Shown: positions 38,501-46,651, counted from the first letter of the stretch. The stretch is 64,000 nt of DNA from Rhodococcus yananensis (GCF_020515525.1 NZ_JAIYEP010000007.1:1-64000), one strand, 5' to 3'. A program made the numbers and translations. Notes: generated by a model from the letters alone, not told the origin.

Positions 38501-40316
38501 GCTCACCGTCGGTGACCGGGTCGTCGGGCAGATCGACCGTGTCCGGATCGTCGAGCCGGATCCGTTCGGGTGCATGGGGTATCGACGCGATCCGCGCGTC
38601 CGTCGCGACGGTGGTGAGCACGCACCCGGGTGCCGAGTCGGCGAGGACGTGGGCCAACCGCTCGACGGGCTGATCGACGTCGAGGGGCACGTAGGCGGCA
38701 CCGGATTCGAGGACGGCGAAGATCGCGACGAGCGCGTCGACGGTGCGGGGCACGGCGATCGCGATCCGATGCTCGGGTCGAGCGGGGCCGCGGTGCGCGA
38801 TCAGTCGCCGGGCGAGGACGTTCACCCGCGACGCGAACTGCGCGAACGTCAGCGTCGTGTCGGCATCGGCCACTGCGGCACGGTCGGGGTTCTCGGTCAC
38901 CTGCCGGTGCAGCAGATCGGTCAGCGTCAGGTCCGGGTCGACGGCGATCTCGACCGGGCCGGCCCATTCGCGCAGGATCCGGTCGTACTCGTCGTCACCG
39001 AGCATCCGCACGCGGGCGAGCGGCGTGTCGTGTCCGATGTCGGCGACCGTCGCGAAGAGATGCTCGAGGCGTGCGGCATGGACGTGCAGGTCGTCGCGGG
39101 CGTAGACGTCGGCGTCTCCGTCGACGAACACCTCCAGACCCGCGCTCTCGTCCAGGGGACGGACGGTGATCATGAAGTCCTGCAGGGGGCCTCGTGCAAC
39201 CGAGTGCACCGATCCGCGGATCTGCCCGAACCGCAGCACGTCCCCGAACGGTTTCACGTTGACGGACGGGCCGATGACACCCCGCGATCCCGCGGGGAGG
39301 CGGAGGTCGCGTTGGATGTCCTCGCCGCGGTAGCGATAGTGGTCGCGGCACGCGGCGATCGATTCCCGCACCTGACCGACGAGCGTGGACATCGTGTCGG
39401 CCGCGGTGGGGTGCAGGCGCATGGGAACGACGTTGACGGCGGACATCGGCACGTTCAGCGCTGCGCTGCCGAGCCGGTTCATCACCGGGAACCCGATCGT
39501 GAGGTCCTCGCGTCCCGTGGCGGTACGCAGGTATGCGGCGACGAGTGCGGTCACCGCGTCGCCCCAGGCTCCCCGCACCGTCCGGCCGAGCGCAGCGAGA
39601 GCCCGCTGTTGTTCTGCGTCGAGGGTGAAACGCACCGCGCACGAACGACGTGCGATGCCGCCGGGGCCCGGTCGCAGAGTCGCCGCCTCCTCGATGTCGG
39701 CGAGGTACGCGGCCCAGAACTCGCGGTCGGCCGCGAACGCCTCGCTGTCGCGGTAGTCCGCTTCCTCCGCGACCACCGGCTCGACCTGCGTGAAGCGCGC
39801 CGCGGGCACCTCACCGTCGGTCACCGACGCGGTGTAGTGCTCGGCGATGCGCCGGTTGAACAACCCGAAGCCGTATGCGTCGAGCACGAGGTGGTGACCG
39901 CACAGGTACAGCACGACCCGGTCGTCGGCCACCTGCAGGACGGCCGCGCGCACGCAGAGATCGGCGGCGGGGTCGATGACCTGTGCCAGATCACGGGTCA
40001 TCCAGTCCTGCGCGGCCTGCCACGGATCGGTCTCGGCGCGCAGGTCCACGATCGGGGGGTCGGCGAGGGCGCGGCGACCCGGGTACTGGACGACCGTTCC
40101 GTCGGCCAGCGTCTCGAATGCGGCGACGAGCACCTCGGACTCGTCGGCGGCCAGTCGGATCGCGCGGGCCGCGGCGGCGAGATCGACGTCGCCACGCAGT
40201 TCGATGCACTCGGACGTGTTGAAGATCGGGTTGTCGGGTGCCAACTGCTGCGCGAACCATACGCCCGACTGGGCCCGTGTGAGCTGCAGGGCCGGATCCC
40301 CCGCACATGCGGACAC
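32547..40316 (-). CDS. Bimodular NRPS, starter C-A-PCP-C-A-PCP-E
   Basis: A 2,589-residue synthetase that probably starts the assembly line. From this start: EntF-like starter C about 10-430 (LTRAQSGVWFAQQL; active site HHLVLDA instead of HHxxxDG), A about 465-975, PCP about 980-1050 (LGGHSL), C2 about 1065-1500 (HHVASDE, a common actinobacterial variant of the L-donor type), A2 about 1515-2010, PCP2 (LGGDSI) and E ([10 protein letters not shown]). Pocket readings are DAQEGGFVD, nearly that of the last module of NRPS1, and DSDDAGMVD, acidic and so perhaps for a basic residue. The GTG start is chosen because AGGAGGA lies eight bases upstream; an in-frame ATG twelve codons earlier has no such site. 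It diverges from entC across an iron box. Confidence 0.94.
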   Translation of the reverse strand: MSACAGDPALQLTRAQSGVWFAQQLAPDNPIFNTSECIELRGDVDLAAAARAIRLAADESEVLVAAFETLADGTVVQYPGRRALADPPIVDLRAETDPWQAAQDWMTRDLAQVIDPAADLCVRAAVLQVADDRVVLYLCGHHLVLDAYGFGLFNRRIAEHYTASVTDGEVPAARFTQVEPVVAEEADYRDSEAFAADREFWAAYLADIEEAATLRPGPGGIARRSCAVRFTLDAEQQRALAALGRTVRGAWGDAVTALVAAYLRTATGREDLTIGFPVMNRLGSAALNVPMSAVNVVPMRLHPTAADTMSTLVGQVRESIAACRDHYRYRGEDIQRDLRLPAGSRGVIGPSVNVKPFGDVLRFGQIRGSVHSVARGPLQDFMITVRPLDESAGLEVFVDGDADVYARDDLHVHAARLEHLFATVADIGHDTPLARVRMLGDDEYDRILREWAGPVEIAVDPDLTLTDLLHRQVTENPDRAAVADADTTLTFAQFASRVNVLARRLIAHRGPARPEHRIAIAVPRTVDALVAIFAVLESGAAYVPLDVDQPVERLAHVLADSAPGCVLTTVATDARIASIPHAPERIRLDDPDTVDLPDDPVTDGERGLVTTPDSTAYVIHTSGSTGRPKGVLVPHRGLVHLFHSHRAQVYSRAAHESGRDHLHVGHAWSFAFDASWQPQLWMLAGHTVHIVDEVAQRDATLLAAQAARENWDFVELSPAQLEQILDDELLPAASVPTVGFGGDAVTERLWQELRTRHGAAFNFYGPTECTVDSLVADVRDSDTPVVGRPVANLRAHILDSGLAPVPPGVEGELYLSGPGVVRGYLGAPAATASRFVANPFAGGETAHARLYRTGDRGLWTGDGRIVYRGRGDGQVKVRGFRIELGEVDTALLRLPGVARAVTVARTDASGIARLVAYLVGDDVPEPAVARTLLGEWLPGYMVPSAIVALDELPLTANGKLDRRALPAPDFAALVSSRAPETELERALCGIYADILGLDSVGADDDFFALGGHSLSAAKLLARIRNELGVEPTIRTVFDHPVVADLAAACADAEGTVDRPLLVPQRRGDLAPLSHAQQRLWFLFAMEGPSPTYNVPVTVRLHGALDHDALRRAVGDVLTRHESLRTVLLDRDGTGMQRVLDVPGAPGGPETPFAVVPVTEDTLDAELVAQARHGFDLEHEVPLRVRLLTLGPDESVLLLLAHHVASDELSTPLLMRDLGGFYAARTGDAPYTPEPLPVQYADFAIWQRTLLGELDDENSLAARQVAFWRDRLAGLPTELDLVTDRPRPTVASYAGGSVEHTVPARLADAVRATGRDTGTTMFMMVHAAVALALSHSGAGDDIPLGSPTAGRPAPELDDLVGFFVNMVVLRTDLTGDPTVRELLGRIRDSDLAAYANQDVSFDRVVDALNPERSAARHPLFQVMVQYQSPPALTAFADLAPSVSFVSNDTAMFDLSFDVIEAPGGSLRVRVEYARELYDESTAAAFAGRVVRAFAALAGDPERRVARLDLLGDDERAWLCAGRPGAAVAPLADLPDTLHGLFARSVASTPHDLAMVSPTATTTFTELDVWSNRIARYLVDRGVGAESVVALMLPRDGVVVAAILGVWKAGGAYLAIDPNHPDDRIEFMLRDAAATVVLDPAAIADAQRYPGGPLADTDVRSPARTDNAAYVVYTSGSTGTPKGVVVPHRGVVNLWETVRTRTFGDPTVTRRSVLLSYTFTFDSSMDPLLAMLGGHAVHVLAEDLLADAEAIVAYVRDRRIDGLDCGPVLMTQLVAHGLLDPGAAHRPAIIALGGEAVPAELWSTLATAPDLHAVNMYGPTECTVDSAGSVLTADTGPHIGVPIEGGRALVLDRRLRPVPPGVAGELYIGGPHVTRGYLGRPGMSSGRFVADPFGRPGARLYRTGDVVRWAGADPVLEYLGRSDDQVKIRGFRVEPGEIEAVLAAHPTVAGVVVIAREDEPGRTRLVGYVVAEPDAVVDTDELRGCVAARLPEHMVPAAIVVLDAFPVTANGKIDRNALPAPVFAPTAAARPPVDDTERRLCAVIAAVLGLHTVGPDDDFFALGGDSIVSIQLVSKARAAGLRFTARHVFEHRTAAGLRRVAEVGAVAGAVDAAAASGTVPATPIVHDMLDRGGPYDRYAQSRLLRTPAGLTVATLTDAVQALLDVHDALRSVFDGHARALEVSPVGAVRAADVITVVDVAGVGDLSAVIGAATQDAYGRLAPSAGVLVQVVFFDAGPGREGRILIAVHHLVVDGVSWRILVPDLVDAVAGRALVRSGTPLRAWAKGLLDAVPTRRAEAALWQRMTAPHGRVSVAARAIDPSRDTMSGTAVVHVEVPSAVTDALLTTVPERFHARIDDVLLTALALATSRARGSGALVVDLEGHGREEQVVDGADLSRTVGWFTTMYPVRLDVTGLDVEGAFAGSDVAGEALKRIKEQLREIPDNGIGFGMLRHLDPDRGRDLAVAAAPEIGFNYLGRFTLGESDGGPWSGAPEAAAMSGATEPAMPVSHAVEIGVLTEDTSEGPVLRGTFGYSPGLVSEQLVATLAEYWVGALGALAGHAEVDGAGGFTPSDLTLTDLDQSEIDEFSLEFG

Positions 40317-40408
40317 GCTAGTTTCCTCCTCGATCGCGCATCGATTTGCCATGGGCCCGACAGGATCACACGACCGTTTCCGGGCACCACGCGACTCCGA
40401 GCCATACC

Positions 40409-40427
40409 GGAGGTTAGCCTAACCGTA
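40409..40427. promoter_or_regulatory. IdeR/DmdR-type iron box in the NRPS2/entC divergent promoter
   Basis: GGTTAGCCTAACC (40412-40424) is a dyad matching the actinobacterial iron box core; 15 of 19 positions match the long consensus. It lies midway between divergent NRPS2 and entC and overlaps an AT-rich TATATG that could be a -10 element, so one site can repress both directions. Confidence 0.9.
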
Positions 40428-40494
40428 TATGTTCGCTCGTGGTTGTGTCCGGCACGACCGCCCCCCGTACCGCTTACCCGAGAGGTGTGCGCAC

Positions 40495-41634
40495 ATGCAG
40501 GCACCGACCGTCGCCGAGCACGGCACCGACGCCGCGCGGACGGGAACAGCACCGTTCGCGCTGTACCGGCCGCACGGAACAGTGACCGCCGTCGGCGTCC
40601 ACGACCGATTCGACTCCGCGACCGATGCCGCCACCGCCCTGCGCGACGGGCGGATCCGCTCCGTCGTCGGAGCCCTCCCGTTCGATCCCGACCACCCGTC
40701 GGCGCTCACCGCACCACGAGAGTTGTGCCGTTCCTCCGGATCGCTCCGGGCTCCCGCACCGGCGCTGCCGACCATCCGCATCACCGCGACCCTCCCCGCC
40801 GAGGACGAACACATCGACCGTGTGAACACAGCACTCGCCCTGCTGCGGTCCGACAGCGTGGACCTCGCGAAGGTCGTGCTCGCCCGATCCCTGGTACTCA
40901 CCGCCGCCGCGCCGGTCACTCCCGAATCCCTGCTCGCCGCACTGGTCGCGCACGACACCGCAGGCAACGGCTACTCGGTGGACCTGACGCCCGCCGGAAC
41001 CCGCTTCGCCGGGCACCATCTCGTCGGTTCCAGCCCCGAGGTTCTGATCCGCCGCGTCGGCGATCGCGTCACCGCGCATCCCCTCGCGGGATCCGCGCCG
41101 CGTCACCCCGATCCCGAGATCGACCGGGCCGCCTCCGAGACCCTCCACGGTTCCGTGAAGAACCTGCGCGAACACGCACACGTCGTCGACTCGCTGCGCT
41201 CCTCGCTGTCGCCGCTGTGCTCCGAGCTCGACATCCCCGAGCGACCCTCGCTGATGAGCACACCGCAGCTGTGGCATCTCGGCACCCCGATCTCGGGCCG
41301 TCTCCGCGATCCGTCCACGACCTCCCTCGACCTCGCGCTCGCCGTGCACCCCACCCCGGCGATCTGCGGTACCCCCACCGCCGCTGCCCGCGATCTGATC
41401 CGCGAACTCGAAGGTGACCGCGGCTTCTACGCCGGGGCTCTCGGCTGGTGCGACGAGAACGGCGACGGCGAATGGATGGTCACCATCCGCGGCGCGGTCC
41501 TCGACTCCGACGGCACGGCCCTCACCGCACACGCGGGCGGGGGCATCGTCGCAGAATCCGACCCGGACGATGAACTTGCAGAAACCACAACCAAATTCGG
41601 TACCGTTCTCGGTGCCTGGGGAGTAACGAAATGA
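40495..41634 (+). CDS. entC: Isochorismate synthase
   Basis: A 379-residue chorismate-utilising enzyme that converts chorismate to isochorismate, the first step to 2,3-dihydroxybenzoate. The C-terminal catalytic half has VDLAKVVLARSLVL, SSPEVLI, HPLAGSAPR, the helix LREHAHVVDSLRSSL and HPTPAICGTP, with GDRGFYAGALGWCD near the end; these match EntC/DhbC. Start ATG (MQAPTVAEHG) follows a GAGAGGTG site. It is first in entC-entA-entE and overlaps entA by four bases. Confidence 0.94.
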   Translation: MQAPTVAEHGTDAARTGTAPFALYRPHGTVTAVGVHDRFDSATDAATALRDGRIRSVVGALPFDPDHPSALTAPRELCRSSGSLRAPAPALPTIRITATLPAEDEHIDRVNTALALLRSDSVDLAKVVLARSLVLTAAAPVTPESLLAALVAHDTAGNGYSVDLTPAGTRFAGHHLVGSSPEVLIRRVGDRVTAHPLAGSAPRHPDPEIDRAASETLHGSVKNLREHAHVVDSLRSSLSPLCSELDIPERPSLMSTPQLWHLGTPISGRLRDPSTTSLDLALAVHPTPAICGTPTAAARDLIRELEGDRGFYAGALGWCDENGDGEWMVTIRGAVLDSDGTALTAHAGGGIVAESDPDDELAETTTKFGTVLGAWGVTK

Positions 41635-42401
41635 ACGAGTCCATCACCCTCGTCGTCGGAGCCGCCCAGGGTATCGGCCGCGCCACCGCCCAGCGTCTCG
41701 TGAAATCGGGCCACCGCGTCGCACTCGCCGACCGCGACATCGTCGGCCTCCGCGACACCGCAGACCTCGTCGGCACCGCCGTCCCCGTGTACGAACTCGA
41801 CATCACCGATCCCGCCGCGGTCGACGCCACCGTCGACGCGGTCGAGACCGAACACGGACCCATCGGCGCACTCGCCCACGTCGCCGGCGTGTTCACCGTC
41901 GGATCGGTCCTCGACTCCGATCCCGCCGACTGGCAGAACGTCTTCGACGTCAACGTCACCGGGCTCGTCTCGGTGCTGCGCTCGGTCGGGCGCGGGATGC
42001 GCGAACGCCGCGCCGGGTCCATCGTCGTCGTCGGATCGAACTCGGCCGGGGTTCCGCGCATGGGTATGGGCGCCTACGGATCGTCGAAGGCCGCCGCCAC
42101 CATGATCGTGCGCATCGCCGGACTCGAACTCGCCGAGTACGGAATCCGCGCCAACATCGTTGCGCCGGGTTCCACCGACACCGCCATGCAGCGCACCCTG
42201 TGGCCCGATCCCACCGACGACGCGGGAGCCCTCGGGGCGATCGCCGGGGACCCGGGTCGGTACAAGGTGGGCATCCCCCTCGGACGCATCGCCGACCCCT
42301 CCGACATCGCCGACGCCGTCGACTTCCTGCTCTCCGACCGCGCCCGGCACATCACCATGCAGGCCCTGTACGTCGACGGCGGCGCCACGCTGCAGGCGTG
42401 A
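41631..42401 (+). CDS. entA: 2,3-dihydro-2,3-dihydroxybenzoate dehydrogenase
   Basis: A 256-residue short-chain dehydrogenase that oxidises 2,3-dihydro-DHB to 2,3-dihydroxybenzoate with NAD. Seen: cofactor loop VVGAAQGIGRA, NVTGLVSVLRS, catalytic serine in VVGSNSAGVPR and YGSSKAA (YxxxK). The GSNSAGVPR and TDTAMQRTLW segments are typical of EntA/DhbA. Its ATG overlaps the entC stop. Its own substrate needs an isochorismatase that is not encoded in the window. Confidence 0.95.
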   Translation: MNESITLVVGAAQGIGRATAQRLVKSGHRVALADRDIVGLRDTADLVGTAVPVYELDITDPAAVDATVDAVETEHGPIGALAHVAGVFTVGSVLDSDPADWQNVFDVNVTGLVSVLRSVGRGMRERRAGSIVVVGSNSAGVPRMGMGAYGSSKAAATMIVRIAGLELAEYGIRANIVAPGSTDTAMQRTLWPDPTDDAGALGAIAGDPGRYKVGIPLGRIADPSDIADAVDFLLSDRARHITMQALYVDGGATLQA

Positions 42402-42440
42402 CACGATCGTCGCCGTCCCTCACCCTTCGAAAGGATCCCC

Positions 42441-44090
42441 GTGACCTCCGCGATCCGACGCAGTCCCCTCGTCGCGACGGCGCCCTACCCCCCGGAATTC
42501 GCGGAACTGTACCGCGGCGCCGGGTACTGGACCGACGAGACGTTCGCGCAGTTCCTGCCGGCACGCACCGAACGATTCGGCGACCGTGTCGCCGTGATCG
42601 GCGCCGACGCGCGCGGCGAACAGCAGCGTCTGACGTACCGGGACCTCGACGAGTCCGCGGCCCGGATCGCCACGGGCCTGCTCGAACTCGGGATCACCGC
42701 CGGTGACCGGGTGGTCCTGCAACTGCCGAACATCGTCGAGTACGTCGAGGTGCTGTGCGCCGTCTTCCGGATCGGTGCCCTCCCGGTGTTCGCGCTGCCC
42801 GCGCACCGGTCGGCGGAGATCGGGTTCTTCTGCCGGTTCTCCGACGCCGCCGCCTACGTCGTGGCGGCCGAGAACGGTGGATTCGACTATCGTGGCCTCG
42901 CCCGCGACGTCGTCGCCGATCTCGAACGTCCACCGCACGTGATCGTCGCCGGGGATGCCGCCGAGTTCACCCCGCTGGCGGAACTCCGCGCCCACGAACC
43001 GGCACCCGCCGCCGATCTCGATTCCGGCGCGGTGGCCTTCCTCCAACTCTCGGGAGGCACCACCGGCACACCGAAACTCATTCCGCGCACGCACGCCGAC
43101 TACCTGTACTCCGTCCGCGAATCCGCGCGGATCTGCGGTGTCGACGCCGACACCCGCATGCTGGTCGTATTGCCGGCCGCGCACAATTTCCCGATGAGTT
43201 CTCCCGGCATCCTCGGGGTCCTGCACTCGGGCGGCACCGTCGTCCTCGCCCCCGACCCGAGCCCCGACACCGCGTTCGCGCTGATCGAATCGGAGAAGGT
43301 GACGATGACGTCGCTGGTACCGCCGCTCGCGATGGCGTGGCTGGCCGCGAGGCCGCGCAGCGACCGCGACCTGTCGTCGCTGCAGGTGATGCAGGTCGGG
43401 GGCGCGAAGTTCCCGGCGGAGGCCGCGAAACGGGTGCACCCCGAACTCGGCTGCATCGTGCAACAGGTGTTCGGTATGGCGGAGGGTCTGGTCAACTACA
43501 CCCGATTGGACGACGACGAGGACACCATCGTCACCACCCAGGGGCGACCGATCAGCGTGCACGACGAGATCCGCGTCCTCGACGACGACGATCGTCCCGT
43601 CGCCCCGGGCGAAACCGGGCATCTGCTCACCCGCGGTCCCTACACCATCCGCGGATACTATGCTGCGCCCGAACATAATTCGACAGCATTCACTCCCGAC
43701 GGCTTCTATCGCACCGGCGACATCGTCCGGGTGACGGACACCGGGTACATCGTCGTCGAGGGTCGCGCGAAGGACCAGATCAACCGCGGCGGCGAGAAGG
43801 TCGCCGCCGAGGAGGTCGAGAACCATCTGGTCGCGCATCCGGCCGTGCTCGACGTCGCGGTCGTGTCGATGCCCGATCAGTACCTGGGCGAACGCACCTG
43901 CGCGTTCGTGGTGACCGAGGGAGAACCCCCGAAAGCACTCGCGCTCAAGACCTTCCTGCGCGAGCGCGGATTGGCCGCGTACAAGATCCCCGACAAGGTA
44001 CAGTTCGTCGACGCGTTCCCCGTCACCGGGGTCGGCAAGATCAGCCGTGTCGAACTGCGGCGGGCACTGGCCGCGACCCTCCGCGACTGA
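42441..44090 (+). CDS. entE: 2,3-dihydroxybenzoate-AMP ligase
   Basis: A 549-residue stand-alone adenylation enzyme that activates 2,3-dihydroxybenzoate and loads an aryl carrier protein. Seen: [33 protein letters not shown] and the C-terminal lysine in GVGKISR. The aryl pocket HNFPMSSPG begins at residue 248; the last serine equals Ser240 of DhbE, which favours DHB, while salicylate enzymes such as YbtE have cysteine there. GTG start with an AAAGGA site. The likely acceptor is the free carrier protein at 17.2-17.5 kb. Confidence 0.96.
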   Translation: MTSAIRRSPLVATAPYPPEFAELYRGAGYWTDETFAQFLPARTERFGDRVAVIGADARGEQQRLTYRDLDESAARIATGLLELGITAGDRVVLQLPNIVEYVEVLCAVFRIGALPVFALPAHRSAEIGFFCRFSDAAAYVVAAENGGFDYRGLARDVVADLERPPHVIVAGDAAEFTPLAELRAHEPAPAADLDSGAVAFLQLSGGTTGTPKLIPRTHADYLYSVRESARICGVDADTRMLVVLPAAHNFPMSSPGILGVLHSGGTVVLAPDPSPDTAFALIESEKVTMTSLVPPLAMAWLAARPRSDRDLSSLQVMQVGGAKFPAEAAKRVHPELGCIVQQVFGMAEGLVNYTRLDDDEDTIVTTQGRPISVHDEIRVLDDDDRPVAPGETGHLLTRGPYTIRGYYAAPEHNSTAFTPDGFYRTGDIVRVTDTGYIVVEGRAKDQINRGGEKVAAEEVENHLVAHPAVLDVAVVSMPDQYLGERTCAFVVTEGEPPKALALKTFLRERGLAAYKIPDKVQFVDAFPVTGVGKISRVELRRALAATLRD

Positions 44091-44123
44091 CCGCCTCCCC
44101 CTGTCCGAGTACCCTCCCCCGTC

Positions 44124-44176
44124 CGAGCGAATGTATCGTTCGCTCGAATCAATAGAGCGAGAGGTACATTCGCTCG
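44124..44176. terminator. Nested inverted repeats between entE and the ABC exporter
   Basis: CGAGCGAATGTA (44124-44135) pairs perfectly with TACATTCGCTCG (44165-44176), while an eight-base alternative hairpin uses CGAGCGAA (44124-44131) and TTCGCTCG (44139-44146). The two pairings are mutually exclusive. Placed between convergent genes, it probably ends transcription from both sides, though no U-run follows. Confidence 0.55.
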
Positions 44177-44245
44177 GGGGTGGGGTGGCGCGGGGGTGAG
44201 GTGGCGTGGGGGTGAGGTGGGGCGAGGGTGGGGATGAAGGTGGGA
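44174..44245. repeat. G-rich tract with direct repeats
   Basis: About 70 bases of the + strand are almost only G with T and A, including two copies of GGGGGTGAGGTGG and several runs of four or five Gs, enough for G-quadruplex formation. It lies just beyond the stop codon of the ABC exporter, so it would be C-rich in that gene's 3' untranslated RNA. Confidence 0.6.
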
Positions 44246-44249
44246 GTGA

Positions 44250-46082
44250 CTACGCCGCCACCGGCTGTTCCCCGCGGGCGACGAGCCGCGCGTACCGCCC
44301 GCCGCGGGCGACGAGGGCGTCGTGCTCGCCACGTTCGACGATGCGACCGCGATCGAGGACGACGATCTCGTCGGCGTTGCGCACGGTGGACAGTCGGTGC
44401 GCGATGGTGATCGTCGTGCGCCCCCGGCGGGCGGTGTCCAGCGCCTGTTGCACCGCGCGTTCGGTGTCGTTGTCGAGAGCGCTGGTCGCCTCGTCGAGCA
44501 CGAGAATCCTGGGGTCACGCAGCAGAGTGCGGGCGATTGCGAGGCGTTGCTTCTCCCCACCGGAGAAGCGGTGCCCGCGGGCACCGACGACGGTGTCGTA
44601 GCCGTCGGGCAGGGACATGATCAGGTCGTGGATGCGGGCGGCGCGGGCGGCGTCCTCGATCTCGGTGTCGGTCGCGTCGGGTGCGGCGTAGCGCAGGTTC
44701 TCGCGCACGGTCGCGTGCAGCAGATAGGTCTCCTGCGAGACCACTCCGACGAGCGCCGCGACATCCGCGAGCGGCATGTCGCGCAGGTCCACGCCGTCGA
44801 TCGTCACGCGACCGGACATCGGGTCGTAGAGACGGGCGACGAGCGCACCGAAGGTGGTCTTGCCGGAACCGGTCTCACCGACCAGCGCGACCTGCGACCC
44901 GGCGGGTACCTCGAGGTCGACGTGGTCGAGCGCCGGCCGGTGGGCTCCTTCGTAGCAGAACGTGACGTCCTCGAACCGTACGGCGCCGGCGACGCGGTCG
45001 CGGTCCACGTGCACGGGTGACGCGGGTTCGTCGATCTCCACGTCGAGGTCGAGGTACTCGAAGATGCGGCTGAACAGCGCCAGCGAACCGGTGACGGTGA
45101 CCCCGACGTCGAGCAGGCTCATCAGCGGGCGGAACAGTGCCGCCTGCAGACCGGTGAACGCGACGAGGGTGCCGATGGTCATGCCGCCGGACGTCGCGGG
45201 CAGACCGGCGACGAGATACAGCGCGGCGGGGATCGCGGAGAACACGATGTTCATCGTGGCCATCCGCCAGCGCCCCGACAGTTGCGCGTGCACCTCGAGT
45301 TCCGCGAGATCATCGGAGGTGCGGGCGAACTTCTCGGACAGCACCGGACCGGTGCCGAGTGTCTTGACCAGCTGCACACCGCTGATGGACAGGCCCTCCT
45401 CGATCTGCGTCTGCAGGTCGGCGAGGCGGCGTTGCTGCCGCGCGGTGATGGCGCGGCGCATCATCGCGACCCGCCGGGTCAACCAGATCGCCGGGGGCAA
45501 CACGATCAGTGACAGCAACGCGAGGCGCCAGCTGAGCACGACCATCGCCACGACCGTGCCGACGACGGTGGTGATGTTGGCGGCCACGGACGTCGCAGTG
45601 GACGTGACCACCGACTGCATCCCGCCGATGTCGTTCGTGAGGCGCGACTGGATCTCGCCGCCGCGGGTGCGGGTGAAGAAGCTCAGCGACTGTCGCTGCA
45701 GGTGGGTGAACACCCGGGTGCGTAGGTCGTGCATGACGCGCTGGCCGACGGTCGTGGAGATCCAGGTCTGGGCGACACCGAGCAGCGAACTGGCGACGGT
45801 CACCGCGACCATCGCCGCGACGACCCACAGCAGCAGGCTCACGTTCTGGTGGGGAATCGCGTCGTCGATGGCGGCGCGCACGAGGAAGGGACTGGCCAGC
45901 GAGATCACCGACGACGCGACGATGAGCGCGACGACGAGGGTGATCCGCCAGCGGTAGGGGGCGAACAGCGCACCGATGCGCCGCAGGCTCACGGGCGCAT
46001 CCTTCAACTGTTCGAGATCTGCGGGGTCGAGTCTCGCGGGGCGGGGTCCGCCTCCCCCTCGACCGGGTGGGGGCTGCATCAT
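44250..46082 (-). CDS. MsbA-type ABC exporter (fused membrane and ATPase domains)
   Basis: A 610-residue half-transporter that would work as a dimer. A six-helix membrane domain (about 40-320) is followed by an ATPase with Walker A GETGSGKTT, Q-loop VVSQETYLL, signature FSGGEKQRLA, Walker B ILVLDEATSALD and switch histidine IAHRLSTV. The ATG with GAGGTGG a few bases upstream is used; a GTG three codons earlier is possible. It diverges from a MarR regulator and converges on entE. Siderophore or drug export is possible; the EntS-like protein is the stronger siderophore exporter candidate. Confidence 0.92.
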   Translation of the reverse strand: MMQPPPGRGGGGPRPARLDPADLEQLKDAPVSLRRIGALFAPYRWRITLVVALIVASSVISLASPFLVRAAIDDAIPHQNVSLLLWVVAAMVAVTVASSLLGVAQTWISTTVGQRVMHDLRTRVFTHLQRQSLSFFTRTRGGEIQSRLTNDIGGMQSVVTSTATSVAANITTVVGTVVAMVVLSWRLALLSLIVLPPAIWLTRRVAMMRRAITARQQRRLADLQTQIEEGLSISGVQLVKTLGTGPVLSEKFARTSDDLAELEVHAQLSGRWRMATMNIVFSAIPAALYLVAGLPATSGGMTIGTLVAFTGLQAALFRPLMSLLDVGVTVTGSLALFSRIFEYLDLDVEIDEPASPVHVDRDRVAGAVRFEDVTFCYEGAHRPALDHVDLEVPAGSQVALVGETGSGKTTFGALVARLYDPMSGRVTIDGVDLRDMPLADVAALVGVVSQETYLLHATVRENLRYAAPDATDTEIEDAARAARIHDLIMSLPDGYDTVVGARGHRFSGGEKQRLAIARTLLRDPRILVLDEATSALDNDTERAVQQALDTARRGRTTITIAHRLSTVRNADEIVVLDRGRIVERGEHDALVARGGRYARLVARGEQPVAA

Positions 46083-46118
46083 GCACACCACCTCGATTCA
46101 TGACTGGTACGTACTTAG

Positions 46119-46131
46119 TGAGGTTGCCTCA
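46119..46131. promoter_or_regulatory. Candidate MarR operator
   Basis: TGAGG-TTG-CCTCA, a perfect five-base dyad in AT-rich sequence, sits in the short region between the divergent ABC exporter and MarR genes. Position and symmetry suit a MarR dimer that represses both. Confidence 0.6.
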
Positions 46132-46168
46132 TATAGAGGTGAACGTCAAATGGGGTACGATCCATTCC

Positions 46169-46651
46169 ATGCCGGACATGCCCTCCGACTCACCGGTCGC
46201 CCTCCGCGACATGCTCATGGCGACCACGCGCACGCTGCGCAAACGCTGGCACCAGCGGTTGCAACCGTGGGATCTGTCACCCCACGAGTACCGGGCTCTG
46301 CGCATCATCGGTGGCGCCGAACAGCCCATCCGGCTCGGCGTGATCGCGCAGTCGCTGCGCATCGTGCCCCGCTCCGCGACCGAGGTCGTCGACCGGCTCG
46401 AGGCGCACGGACTCGCCGAACGCGTGCCCGATCCCGCCGACCGCCGCGCCGTGTGCGTGCGCCTCACCGATCACGGCCGCGACACGTTCACCGAACTGGA
46501 CGAGGCCCGCGACGCCGACGCCGACGCGATGTTCACCCGGCTCGACTCGGACGAACGCCGCGACCTGGCGCACCTGCTCGCCAAACTCCTCGACTCCGGA
46601 CACGACGACAGCCGCCCGCAGGACCCCGACCGACATCCTCCGCGCCGTTGA
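46169..46651 (+). CDS. MarR-family transcriptional regulator
   Basis: A 160-residue winged-helix regulator. The DNA-binding core reads LRIVPRSATEVVDRLEAHGLAERV followed by the wing DPADRRAVCVRLTDHG, the classic MarR DxRxxxv pattern. The ATG giving MPDMPSDS is chosen; the second methionine is also possible. It is divergent from the ABC exporter and probably represses it until a small ligand binds. Confidence 0.92.
   Translation: MPDMPSDSPVALRDMLMATTRTLRKRWHQRLQPWDLSPHEYRALRIIGGAEQPIRLGVIAQSLRIVPRSATEVVDRLEAHGLAERVPDPADRRAVCVRLTDHGRDTFTELDEARDADADAMFTRLDSDERRDLAHLLAKLLDSGHDDSRPQDPDRHPPRR

Noticed and set aside
33174-41417. Very long open frame (2,747 codons) on the + strand opposite NRPS2
   Set aside because: It is antisense to a well-supported NRPS; its translation is low-complexity R/H/G/D-rich with no domains. 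Such frames arise from the strong GC codon bias. The same holds for long + strand frames at 18240-22280, 22506-25991 and 27036-29357.
44250-46651. Iron box between the ABC exporter and marR
   Set aside because: The dyad TGAGG-TTG-CCTCA does not match the TTAGGTTAGSCTAACCTAA consensus and fits a MarR operator better.
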